DNA of 22,196 nt from a virus. The stretch spans positions 1-22,196 of IMG/VR virus record IMGVR_UViG_3300021962_000719, one strand, 5' to 3'. The notes beneath the pieces are model-generated. The model saw only the letters and a list, made by a program, of their open reading frames with translations. It was not told the origin of the DNA and ran no database searches. Of this stretch, positions 12,722 to 20,527 are shown in pieces. The position numbers were made by a program, and so were the translations under genes. How positions within the stretch are numbered: the stretch's first letter is position 1; each line of letters starts with the position of its first letter.

Positions 12722-12800
12722 ATCTGCAAGGGCTCAGTTGCCTTGCATTGAGTACATCCTGACACATCAGCAGTGCATAAGTCCAGTTTGGCGTTGGAGT
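12722..12800 (-). repeat. 79-bp duplicated leader, copy 1
   Basis: Aligns without gaps to 13381-13459 at roughly 80 percent identity. Shared blocks include ATCTGCAAG, TTTGCATTGA (one change), and ATAAGTCCAGTTTG near the end. It precedes the gene at 12478-12708 and probably carries its promoter. A TGGACT box is present but no convincing -10 box. Confidence 0.7.
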
Positions 12801-12822
12801 CCGCCACTATTTAGCGCTCGCC

Positions 12823-12865
12823 CTACGCGCCCGACCACAAATAACTGGTATCAAAAGTGGAGGGC
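12823..12865 (-). repeat. Cassette-boundary repeat, copy 4
   Basis: Contains ACGCGCCCGACCAC and AATAACTGGTATCAAAAGTG followed by GAGGGCAC. It is nearly the same as copy 3 and lies just downstream of the terminator at 12868-12894. Confidence 0.78.
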
Positions 12866-12867
12866 AC

Positions 12868-12894
12868 AAAAAAAGGGTGGCTTGCGCCACCCTT
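12868..12894 (-). terminator. Intrinsic terminator
   Basis: AAGGGTGGC and GCCACCCTT form a 9-bp stem around a 4-base loop, with a run of seven T on the minus strand. It ends the gene at 12910-13359. Confidence 0.9.
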
Positions 12895-12909
12895 CCCGAT
12901 CATCGCTGA

Positions 12910-13359
12910 TCAGTCGCACTCTATCCTATAGAGCGGCTCGGTTTTTGTCTCAACACCGATCACTACCTTCCGGCAAGTAGGACTGTCGGATTTCACATAT
13001 GCGTTAACGCATACTGATATTCCCGATACATCATACCGGTATTCCCTGTTAAGGTATTCCGGCCAGTCCTTTGTGTTGGTCACTGTACCCATGGTATCCA
13101 GTGTCCAAAGCATGTTCATCAATGCAAGGCATTTAAATGACTCAAGTTTGTTCATAGTGATTTGAACATGCGGCTTGTCACCTACCATAAACAGATGCAT
13201 GCTATCCGCTTCGCTCATGCACCCGGCGAGAGGCTTTGTGACTTTGCTAATGTCCTTCCGCATCTGAGTAAGCTTGATTACTTCCGACCGGGCATGGCGG
13301 ACAGTGGAGCGTGCTTGGCTTAGGGCACGGTTGAAAGCCAGAACATGAGTACTAGTCAT
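12910..13359 (-). CDS. Hypothetical phage protein, 149 aa
   Basis: The family is not recognised. It starts MTSTHVLAFNRALSQARSTV after AAGGGGA. An N-terminal basic helical region is followed by a mixed domain with NKLESFKCLALMNMLWTLDT and a C-terminal beta-rich part (SGISVCVNAYV, then KVVIGVETKTEPLYRIE). No known motif is seen. It is the rightmost minus-strand gene, next to the divergent control region, so it is probably expressed early. A terminator follows. Confidence 0.72.
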   Translation of the reverse strand: MTSTHVLAFNRALSQARSTVRHARSEVIKLTQMRKDISKVTKPLAGCMSEADSMHLFMVGDKPHVQITMNKLESFKCLALMNMLWTLDTMGTVTNTKDWPEYLNREYRYDVSGISVCVNAYVKSDSPTCRKVVIGVETKTEPLYRIECD

Positions 13360-13380
13360 GTGGTTCCCCTTTCATGGGTT

Positions 13381-13459
13381 ATCTGCAAGAGCACTATTGC
13401 TTTGCATTGAATACATCTTGACAGATTGGTGATGGATAAGTCCAGTTTGACGTTGGAAT
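13381..13459 (-). repeat. 79-bp duplicated leader, copy 2
   Basis: Partner of 12722-12800, roughly 80 percent identical without gaps. It precedes the gene at 12910-13359 by about 20 bases and ends before its ribosome binding site, so it probably serves as promoter and leader. Confidence 0.68.
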
Positions 13460-13678
13460 AGAGCATTTTCTGGCATCCGGCACCCCCCAGCCCGGCACCC
13501 CCCAAACGCCATTTGGGTCCCCCTCGCGCCCCATACCCCAAGATCTACACAAATACCTCACCACATTTCCAACTTTTTCGTCGCGGCACCTACGAACATT
13601 ACATATCTTTTCCTTATAAATCAACGACTTAGACCAAAAAAACTGAAAGCGGCAATAACTATCGTACCTTTCCCCTCC

Positions 13679-13708
13679 TTGACACCCCCCACCCCCTTGT
13701 GTTATGTG
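13679..13708 (+). promoter_or_regulatory. Possible late-operon promoter
   Basis: A perfect -35 box TTGACA (13679-13684) is followed at 18 bases by TATGTG (13703-13708), a weak -10. The spacer is C-rich. It lies about 100 bases upstream of the first rightward gene. Activator-dependent late transcription is possible. Confidence 0.42.
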
Positions 13709-13809
13709 CTAGGACCACATTTATTTCTATTTGGAAACACCCCCCGTCATGGGACCCATACCTCCCCTTGTACAAAAATAAATTTTTATGTTACATTTCA
13801 AAGCACAAA

Positions 13810-14424
13810 ATGTCGGAGACCCCCGCATACATGGAACAAATCGTGCCCAATATTGATGAAGATGTTTCCTTGCCAGCCAATGCCAAGGAAGCGTTTCCAG
13901 AACTCACTCCAGCCCAAGAATTGGAGATGAGAGCCAATACCATCAAGTTAATGTCTGATTTAACAGGCACGCCGCTTGTTCCTACTAAAGAGAATTCTGA
14001 CGCGGCTGTTGACATTGCTAAGCAGATGGTCTCAAACCCTAAATTGCGTCCCGATTTTGCAAAATATCCCAATGAAACACTTGCCATGCTCGCTGGCATG
14101 GTTGCTCAGATGAACGTCTCCATCGTGGAAGAGTTGTCTGACTTTAAGTTGTATGTTGTTAATAAGCTTGTCCAAGAAGTAGAGACTGCAAAAGATTCAA
14201 AATCACGCATTGCAGCCATCCGTAGTCTTGGTGAAATTGATGGCGTAGACGCATTTAAGCGCCGCAGTGAGGTCACGCACAAGATCATGTCGATTGAAGA
14301 GGTCGAAGAGGAGCTACTGCTCACTCTGAGTAACCTAGAGGACAAGATTATTGATGTCGAAGCACGAGATATCGTTGCACAAGAAGTGAAAAATGGCCCA
14401 GGCACAACGCAAACTGACGCCTGA
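13810..14424 (+). CDS. Probable small terminase subunit
   Basis: This 204-aa protein starts MSETPAYMEQIVPNIDEDVS. It is the first gene of the late operon and overlaps the large terminase gene by 32 bases, the usual place of a small terminase. The sequence is mostly helical and acidic, with an early ELTPAQELEMRANTI segment and long helices around residues 80-170 that could form the oligomeric ring. The small subunit recognises viral DNA and stimulates the motor. No helix-turn-helix is certain by eye, so the call rests on position and composition. No clear ribosome binding site precedes ATG 13810; an in-frame ATG at 13831 is an alternative. A longer GTG-started extension is rejected. Confidence 0.7.
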   Translation: MSETPAYMEQIVPNIDEDVSLPANAKEAFPELTPAQELEMRANTIKLMSDLTGTPLVPTKENSDAAVDIAKQMVSNPKLRPDFAKYPNETLAMLAGMVAQMNVSIVEELSDFKLYVVNKLVQEVETAKDSKSRIAAIRSLGEIDGVDAFKRRSEVTHKIMSIEEVEEELLLTLSNLEDKIIDVEARDIVAQEVKNGPGTTQTDA

Positions 14425-15919
14425 ACAGCTTTTTAAGCTGCGTCAGTCCTTAAAGACGCTGCCTGACAAGCAAAAACGCCGTACTTTAGAGCTAATTAAG
14501 CGCTATGACACCGAGATTACGCAAGAAATCGGCAAGGATTCGTTCCTAGACTTCGTTAAGCATGTCTATCCGGGCTATAAAGTAGGTCCACACCACCTAA
14601 AACTGATTCAAATCTTTGAAGATATTGCTCGTGGGGTTAAAAAACGAGTGATTGTTAACATTGCACCGCGTCATGGTAAGTCGGAGTTAATTTCTTACCT
14701 CGCGCCTGCTTGGTTTTTAGGTAAGTATCCGAATAAAAAAGTGATCATGTCCTCTCATACTGCGGACTTGGCTGTTAACTTTGGCCGTCGAGTGAGAAAC
14801 TTAGTAGGATCTGATGACTATAAGGAAATATTCCCGCAAATTGAGCTGCAAGCGGACTCTAAGTCAGCGTCTAGGTGGGGTACTAACTTTAATGGTGAGT
14901 ATTTTGCTATTGGTGTTGGAGGTGCTCTTGCTGGTAGGGGTGCTGATCTGTTCATCATTGACGATCCGCACTCTGAACAGGAAGCTAAGACAGGGCGGCC
15001 AGAGGTTTTTCTCACTGCTTGGGAATGGCTCCAGTCCGGTCCCTTGCAGCGTCTTATGCCCGGGGGCGCAATCATTATCGTGATGACTAGATGGTCTAAA
15101 TTGGACCTGACTGGGATGATCGTCGACCAAATGGGGCGTGAAGAGGGGGTTGATCAGTGGGAAGTGGTAGAGTTTCCGGCGATCAAGGATGATGGAGAGC
15201 CTCTATGGCCAGAATTTTGGCCAATTGAGGAACTCTTAGCCAAAAAAGCTGCTCTGGACATCCGGTATTGGAATGCCCAGTACATGCAAAAGCCTACCTC
15301 TGAAGAAGGAGCGCTGATTAAACGGGAGTGGTGGAGGATCTGGGAGCAGGAAAGCCCACCTTCGTGCGAGTTTACTATTATGAGTCTGGACGCTGCCCAA
15401 GAAGCCAATAATCGTTCAGACTACAATGCGCTGACTACATGGGGTGTCTTTTTTAATGAAGAAACCAACAACTACGCCATTATTCTGCTCAATTCCATCA
15501 AGCGACGTCTGGAGTATCCAGACTTAAAAGCCATGGTGCTTGAAGAATATAAAGAGTGGCAACCAGACGCATTTATGGTCGAGAAGAAATCTTCTGGATC
15601 CGTGCTTTATCAAGAATTTCGCCGTATGGGTATCCCGGTATCTGAGTTTACCCCCGGCAAAGGGCAGGACAAAATAGCTAGGGTAAACGCCGTTTCTTCC
15701 CTTTTCCAGGGCGGAGTGGTGTATGCTCCAGATAGGCGTTGGGCTAAGGAAGTTGTGGAGGAATGCAACGACTTCCCAAGCGGGGCCAACGATGACTTAG
15801 TAGACTCCACCACCCTTGCGCTGTTAAGATTTAGGCAAGGTGGTTTTATTCGTCTGCCGACAGATGAACCAGAAGATAATTTTCTCAATCGTCCTCGGCG
15901 TAAAGCTGCATATTATTGA
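14393..15919 (+). CDS. terL: Terminase large subunit
   Basis: This 508-aa packaging motor has both required domains. The ATPase part shows Walker A as APRHGKSE (residues 91-98, Lys96) and Walker B as LFIIDDP (Asp190/191). The nuclease part shows SLDAAQE (Asp333), VEKKSSG (Glu397) and GANDDLVDS (Asp467/468, Asp471), an RNase H-like acidic cluster. It pumps DNA into the procapsid through the portal and cuts the concatemer. Its length is normal for the family. It overlaps the upstream gene and lies eight bases before the portal gene. The GTGAAAA sequence before the ATG is only a weak ribosome binding site, so coupling with the upstream gene is likely. Confidence 0.96.
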   Translation: MAQAQRKLTPEQLFKLRQSLKTLPDKQKRRTLELIKRYDTEITQEIGKDSFLDFVKHVYPGYKVGPHHLKLIQIFEDIARGVKKRVIVNIAPRHGKSELISYLAPAWFLGKYPNKKVIMSSHTADLAVNFGRRVRNLVGSDDYKEIFPQIELQADSKSASRWGTNFNGEYFAIGVGGALAGRGADLFIIDDPHSEQEAKTGRPEVFLTAWEWLQSGPLQRLMPGGAIIIVMTRWSKLDLTGMIVDQMGREEGVDQWEVVEFPAIKDDGEPLWPEFWPIEELLAKKAALDIRYWNAQYMQKPTSEEGALIKREWWRIWEQESPPSCEFTIMSLDAAQEANNRSDYNALTTWGVFFNEETNNYAIILLNSIKRRLEYPDLKAMVLEEYKEWQPDAFMVEKKSSGSVLYQEFRRMGIPVSEFTPGKGQDKIARVNAVSSLFQGGVVYAPDRRWAKEVVEECNDFPSGANDDLVDSTTLALLRFRQGGFIRLPTDEPEDNFLNRPRRKAAYY

Positions 15920-15927
15920 GGTGATTC

Positions 15928-18462
15928 ATGGCCACAAATTTTGACAAAGCGCTTTATCAGGCTCCACAGGGTCTTGACCAATTGGGTGAGCAAGAAATGC
16001 CAATTGAGATCGAGATTGAAGATCCTGAGGCAGTTGAGATAGGTATTGATGGCCAGCCCATCCTACGTATTGAGCATGATGAGAATGCCAAGGAAGATTT
16101 CTATAAGAATCTTGCTGAGGATATGGACTCTCAGGCGCTTGCAACTTTGTCTGGCGAGTTGATCGGTGACTATGACGCAGACGTGGCTAGTCGTAAAGAT
16201 TGGGTGCAGACCTACGTTGATGGGTTGGAACTCTTGGGGATGAAACTGGAGGAGCGTAGCGAGCCGTGGGAGGGTGCTTGTGGTGTGTATCACCCCATCC
16301 TTGCTGAGTCAGTGGTCAAATTCCAAGCTGAGACCATGATGGAGACGTTCCCCGCCGCTGGTCCAGTTAAGAGCAAGATCATCGGCAAAGAGACCCCCGA
16401 GAAGAAAAAGGCGGCTGAGCGTGTTCAAGATGATATGAACTATCAGCTTACCGAGGTAATGGTTGAGTATCGTCCCGAGCATGAGCGGCTTTTGTGGGGC
16501 TTGGGATTGGCTGGTAATGCGTTCAAAAAGGTCTATTTTGACCCTTCAATTGACCGGCAAGTAGCCATGTACGTCCCGGCTGAGGACGTGGTGGTGCCCT
16601 ACGGAGCCTCAAGTCTTGAGGCAGCTGAGCGTGTGACTCATGTGATGCGCAAGACCGAGAATGATGTGCGCAAGCTACAGCATGAGGGGTTTTACTTAAA
16701 TATTGACTTGGGTGAGCCTCAGCAGGTCTTGGACGAGGTGGAGAAAAAGATTGCTGAGCGGCTGGGCTTTAGAGCTACTGAGGACAACCGCTTCAAACTC
16801 CTTGAGATGCACGTTGACTTGGTGCTGCCGGGCGATGAGCACAAGGATGAGGATGGGGAAGAGACCGGTATTGCGCTACCCTATATTGTGACGATAGAGA
16901 AGGGTACTACGCGCATTCTGGCTATTCGTAGGAATTGGAAAGAAGACGATGAAACTCATCAAAAACGTCAGCATTTTGTCCACTATCCCTACATCCCGGG
17001 CTTTGGCTTTTATGCGTTTGGTTTGATCCATCTGATCGGGGCATTTGCCAAGAGTGGCACGTCTATCCTGCGTCAGCTTGTTGATGCGGGTACGCTTTCT
17101 AACCTGCCCGGGGGTTTCAAGACCCGTGGGTTGCGAACCAAGGGTGACGATACTCCCATCTCCCCCGGAGAGTTCCGAGATGTGGACGTTCCTTCAGGCA
17201 CTATGCGTGACAACATCATGCCCTTGCCTTACAAGGAGCCGAGCCAAGTTCTGGCTACATTGATGAATCAGATTATCCAAGATGGTCGTCGTTTTGCTGG
17301 AACGATGGACTTACAGATCTCTGATATGGGTTCCGCCGCTGCCCCAGTGGGCACCACTTTGGCAGTTCTTGAGCGGACTTTAAAGACAATGAGTGCTGTC
17401 CAGGCACGCATTCATTACTCCATGAAACAAGAGTTCAAACTCTTGAAGGAGCTTATTAGAGATAACACACCTCCTGACTATGCCTACGAGCCAGATACGG
17501 GCAGTAGGGCGGTAAAACAGTCAGACTATGACCAAGTCGATGTGATCCCTGTAAGTGACCCCAATGCGGCTACTATGGCGCAGAAGGTAGTCCAGTATCA
17601 AGCGGCTCTACAGTTGGCGCAGACTGCCCCCAATCTGTATGACTTGCCGTTGTTGCATCGCCAGATGCTTGATGTACTTGGCATCAAAAATTACCAGAAA
17701 TTGGTGCCGATGCAGGACGATATGAAGCCGCGTGACCCAATTACGGAGAACATGGATATTTTGAGGCAAAAGCCGGTCAAGGCCTTTTTGTTCCAAGACC
17801 ACCGTGCTCATATTGCCGTACATATGGCCGCAGCGCAAGACCCCCATATCCAGCAGCTTGTTTCTCAAAGTCCGCAGTTGGCTCAAGGTATTCAAGCCGC
17901 GTTGTCTGCTCACGTAGCTGAGCATTTGGCTATGGAGTACCGCAAGCAGATGGAGCAGGTTATGGGTATTACGCTACCCGCCTACGAGGAAGACCAAGAC
18001 GAGGACATGTTGCCGCCAGAAATGGAGGTACAAGTGGCCCAACAAGCCGCCCAAGCAGCTCAACAACTGCTCCAGCAGCATCAGCAAGAGGCTCAAGCAG
18101 CTAAGGCACAGCAGCAGGCTCAAGACCCGCTTATTCAGCTTCAGCAGCAAGAACTCCAGATCAAGCAAGGCGATTTGCAACGTAAGGTGCAAAAGGACCA
18201 AACCGATGCTCAGCTCAAGGCTGCTCAGTTGGCTATCGAGCAAGCCAGAATTACAGCGCAGCAAGAGGCCGAGGGGTTCAAAGCAGCTGTACAAATGGAG
18301 AAAAACAAAGAAGATAGGGACCATAAACATCAGTCTGAAGGTTTTAGAACCATGGCTGATATTCACAAGCTTGAAGCGCAGCAGCGTCATCAGATGCAAC
18401 AGCAACGCATGCTGGAGCAGCGTCGTCAAGCACAGGAAAAACCGAAAGAGAAGGCTAAATGA
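15928..18462 (+). CDS. Portal protein
   Basis: This 844-aa protein forms the dodecameric ring at the capsid vertex through which DNA enters. It is identified by position directly after the large terminase, by size, and by portal-like blocks: RKDWVQTYVDGLELLGMK, EPWEGACGVYHPILAESVVK near residue 110, and a VYFDP...VPAEDVVVPY block. The C-terminal 150 residues (from about 695) are extremely Gln/Ala-rich and predicted coiled coil, ending in basic KEKAK. This long tail resembles the barrel of P22-type portals (inference). The ribosome binding site GAGGTG precedes ATG 15928. The stop overlaps the next gene by four bases (ATGA). Confidence 0.92.
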   Translation: MATNFDKALYQAPQGLDQLGEQEMPIEIEIEDPEAVEIGIDGQPILRIEHDENAKEDFYKNLAEDMDSQALATLSGELIGDYDADVASRKDWVQTYVDGLELLGMKLEERSEPWEGACGVYHPILAESVVKFQAETMMETFPAAGPVKSKIIGKETPEKKKAAERVQDDMNYQLTEVMVEYRPEHERLLWGLGLAGNAFKKVYFDPSIDRQVAMYVPAEDVVVPYGASSLEAAERVTHVMRKTENDVRKLQHEGFYLNIDLGEPQQVLDEVEKKIAERLGFRATEDNRFKLLEMHVDLVLPGDEHKDEDGEETGIALPYIVTIEKGTTRILAIRRNWKEDDETHQKRQHFVHYPYIPGFGFYAFGLIHLIGAFAKSGTSILRQLVDAGTLSNLPGGFKTRGLRTKGDDTPISPGEFRDVDVPSGTMRDNIMPLPYKEPSQVLATLMNQIIQDGRRFAGTMDLQISDMGSAAAPVGTTLAVLERTLKTMSAVQARIHYSMKQEFKLLKELIRDNTPPDYAYEPDTGSRAVKQSDYDQVDVIPVSDPNAATMAQKVVQYQAALQLAQTAPNLYDLPLLHRQMLDVLGIKNYQKLVPMQDDMKPRDPITENMDILRQKPVKAFLFQDHRAHIAVHMAAAQDPHIQQLVSQSPQLAQGIQAALSAHVAEHLAMEYRKQMEQVMGITLPAYEEDQDEDMLPPEMEVQVAQQAAQAAQQLLQQHQQEAQAAKAQQQAQDPLIQLQQQELQIKQGDLQRKVQKDQTDAQLKAAQLAIEQARITAQQEAEGFKAAVQMEKNKEDRDHKHQSEGFRTMADIHKLEAQQRHQMQQQRMLEQRRQAQEKPKEKAK

Positions 18463-18662
18463 GTTATGAAATCCTTCAAGCCACGGGTGTGGTCTTGAAA
18501 CAAATTGACGAAAGAGTCAAACAACTCGAAGAAGCAATTGGGCGTAAAGCGGCCAAAAGCTTTGACGAGTATTGCGGGATGTGTGGGGAAATTAAAGGTC
18601 TGCTCACCGCCCGCAACTTAATCACAGACCTTACAAAACGTATGGAGCAACTTGATGAGTGA
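18459..18662 (+). CDS. Small helical protein, 67 aa
   Basis: The family is not recognised. The product starts MSYEILQATGVVLKQIDERV and is almost entirely helical, with EYCGMCGEIKGLL in the middle giving a CxxC pair, then a second amphipathic helix. It overlaps the portal stop by four bases and the next gene by eight, so it is made in step with the portal. A head-assembly or coiled-coil partner role is possible, but this is inference. Confidence 0.8.
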   Translation: MSYEILQATGVVLKQIDERVKQLEEAIGRKAAKSFDEYCGMCGEIKGLLTARNLITDLTKRMEQLDE

Positions 18663-19062
18663 AACACTCGATCTCAGCAGTGCTGTGGACTTGTCCCAGA
18701 TACTGCACAAACGAGAAGAAGAGAAGGCACGACAACTACCAAAACCCACTGGGTACAAGATTCTCTGCGCCATTCCTGATCAGGAAAAGGAGTATGAGAG
18801 TGGTCTGGTAAAGGCCGATCAAACCATTCGCTATGATGAACTGCTTACTACAGTGCTATTTGTAGTCGATTTGGGATCTGATTGTTACCTTGACAAGGCC
18901 AAATTCCCCACCGGTCCGTGGTGCAAGAAAGGCGATTTCATTTTGGTTCGCCCCAATTCTGGTACTCGTCTGGTGATTCATGGCCGCGAGTTTCGCATTA
19001 TTAACGACGATTCTGTCGAAGGTATAGTGGAAGATCCTCGTGGTATTAAACGTTCTTCATAA
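18655..19062 (+). CDS. GroES-like co-chaperonin domain protein
   Basis: This 135-aa protein has a GroES (Cpn10) barrel from about residue 31 to 128. The pattern is PTGYKILCAIPDQEK, a mobile-loop-like stretch YESGLVKADQTIRYDE, then VLFVVDLGSDCY, KKGDFILVRPNSGTRLVIHG and REFRIINDDSVEGIVEDP. T4 gp31 shows that phages can replace GroES to fold their capsid protein. Here the gene lies among the head genes, which fits that role. The mobile loop is shorter than in GroES and its hydrophobic contact is GLV instead of IVL. The start ATG 18655 follows GGAG by seven bases; a TTG one codon earlier is rejected. Confidence 0.82.
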   Translation: MSETLDLSSAVDLSQILHKREEEKARQLPKPTGYKILCAIPDQEKEYESGLVKADQTIRYDELLTTVLFVVDLGSDCYLDKAKFPTGPWCKKGDFILVRPNSGTRLVIHGREFRIINDDSVEGIVEDPRGIKRSS

Positions 19063-19072
19063 GGAGACGACT

Positions 19073-20059
19073 ATGGCAACGTTCAAAGGTGAAAATTTTA
19101 AATTTCCTGATGAAGATCAGGGTAAACCCGAAGAGGAATTGAAAATTGAGGTTGAAGGTGAGGGTGATGAAGACGATATAAAGATTGAAGTCGTCGATAC
19201 CACTCCCCCCGAAGATCGCAATGTCGAACCTCTCAACGAGGATATAAAGCAGGAGTTGGAAAAAGCAGATACTTCTGCTGATTACAGCCATAATGTCAAA
19301 ACCAAGTTCAAGCAATATAAAAAGGCTTGGCACGATGAACGTCGTGCAAAAGAAGCAGCATTGCGTGAACAGCAGGAGGCTTTGACTGTTGCCCAAAAGA
19401 TACTTGACGAAAACAAGCGTCTCAAGGGAATGCTTCAGACTGGTGAGAAAGAGTTACTTAGCACTTATAAGTCTTCGGCTAAGCTGGAGCTTGAGAAAGC
19501 TGAGCGCTCGTACTCAGAAGCGTACGATATGGGTGATAAAGATAAGCTAATTGAGGCCCAAAAAGAGCTTATCCGAGCCCAAAATAAGATAGATCAGGCA
19601 GAAAAGTTTAAACCAGCTTTACAAGAACCTGAAAATGATGTACAAATAGAGCAGAAGCAGGTTTCGCAAGAACCTCAAATGGACGCCAAAGTGGCTGCAT
19701 GGGTTTCTCAAAACCCCTGGTTTATGGATCCATCCAAGATCAGAATGCGCAGATATGCTGAAGGTGTTCATGAGGAACTAGCAGGCCGCTACGGACGAGC
19801 CTTTATTGGCACGGACGAGTACTTTAAGGCAATTGACCGAGAAGTACGAACAGTATTCTCCAACGAGTTTGGAGGTACACAAAATGATGACGATAACCAA
19901 ACGTCACAACGCCAGAAACCAAGCACGGTGGTTGCCCCTGCGAAGCGCAGCACTGCCCCTAAAAAGGTAACGCTCACTCGTGAGCAGGTCAGCTTGGCCA
20001 AGAAACTTGGAATCACCCCCGAGCAGTATGCCCGGGAAATGTCAAAATTGGAGGCCTAA
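19073..20059 (+). CDS. Capsid scaffolding protein
   Basis: At 328 aa, with a very acidic N-terminus (about residues 12-65), a long Lys/Glu coiled coil (about 75-195) and a basic, Ser/Thr-rich C-terminus (about 280-328), it has the composition of an internal scaffold. Scaffolds guide shell assembly and then leave or are degraded. No protease gene is seen in the window. The blocks VAAWVSQNPWFMDPSKIR and GTDEYFKAIDREVRTVFSNE look like a folded capsid-contact region. The start ATG 19073 follows AAGGAG; the longer frame from 19040 overlaps the previous gene without a ribosome binding site. The position between portal and capsid genes supports the call. Confidence 0.82.
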   Translation: MATFKGENFKFPDEDQGKPEEELKIEVEGEGDEDDIKIEVVDTTPPEDRNVEPLNEDIKQELEKADTSADYSHNVKTKFKQYKKAWHDERRAKEAALREQQEALTVAQKILDENKRLKGMLQTGEKELLSTYKSSAKLELEKAERSYSEAYDMGDKDKLIEAQKELIRAQNKIDQAEKFKPALQEPENDVQIEQKQVSQEPQMDAKVAAWVSQNPWFMDPSKIRMRRYAEGVHEELAGRYGRAFIGTDEYFKAIDREVRTVFSNEFGGTQNDDDNQTSQRQKPSTVVAPAKRSTAPKKVTLTREQVSLAKKLGITPEQYAREMSKLEA

Positions 20060-20060
20060 A

Positions 20061-20507
20061 ATGGGCGAAAACAGATTAGAACGCGAGATGGCTAGTCGGC
20101 AAAATTCAGAGCGGCCCAAGCAGTGGCAGCAACCTGAACTTTTGCCTGAACCTGACAAGGCTCCTGGCTTTGCGTACCGATGGATCCGTGTTGCAACTCT
20201 TAACCAGAATGATCCCCGCAACTTGTCGGCCAAACTCCGAGAAGGCTGGGAACCCGTTGGAATTGAAGAGCAACCGAAATTTCAACTGCTAGTCGATCCC
20301 GATAGTCGTTTTAAAAACAATATTGAGATCGGCGGATTGTTGCTTTGCAAAACTCCGGTTGAGTTTGTTGAACAGCGTAATGCTTTTTATCAAAATCAGT
20401 CCGAAGCGCAGACCACTGCTGTAGACAACAATTTAATGCGCCAGAGTGACCCAAGGATGCCGATCTTCCAAGAACGGAAATCCTCGACTAGCTTTGGTAA
20501 AGGTTAA
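20061..20507 (+). CDS. Conserved head-operon protein, 148 aa
   Basis: The function is unknown. It starts MGENRLEREMASRQNSERPK after GGAGG, one base beyond the scaffold stop. The middle reads FAYRWIRVATLNQNDPRNLS and WEPVGIEEQP, then an IEIGGLLLCKTPVEFVEQRN block. This layout is familiar from unknown proteins between scaffold and capsid genes in other phages. A minor head or scaffold-associated role is likely by position. No catalytic motif is visible. Confidence 0.8.
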   Translation: MGENRLEREMASRQNSERPKQWQQPELLPEPDKAPGFAYRWIRVATLNQNDPRNLSAKLREGWEPVGIEEQPKFQLLVDPDSRFKNNIEIGGLLLCKTPVEFVEQRNAFYQNQSEAQTTAVDNNLMRQSDPRMPIFQERKSSTSFGKG

Positions 20508-20527
20508 AAATCTTTTAGGAGCTTAAC

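Larger units (their letters stand above)
13360..13809. other. Divergent intergenic control region
   Basis: About 450 bases without a credible gene separate the leftward early genes from the rightward late operon. It holds the second copy of the 79-bp leader (13381-13459), two direct copies of CCGGCACCCCCCA (13477-13504), a 21-base motif inverted relative to 9766-9786, and a TTGACA box at 13679. Minor frames here lack ribosome binding sites. Confidence 0.6.

Noticed and set aside
13699-13809. N-terminal extension of the small terminase gene from a GTG
   Set aside because: The added residues have atypical composition, there is no ribosome binding site, and it would overlap the putative late promoter.
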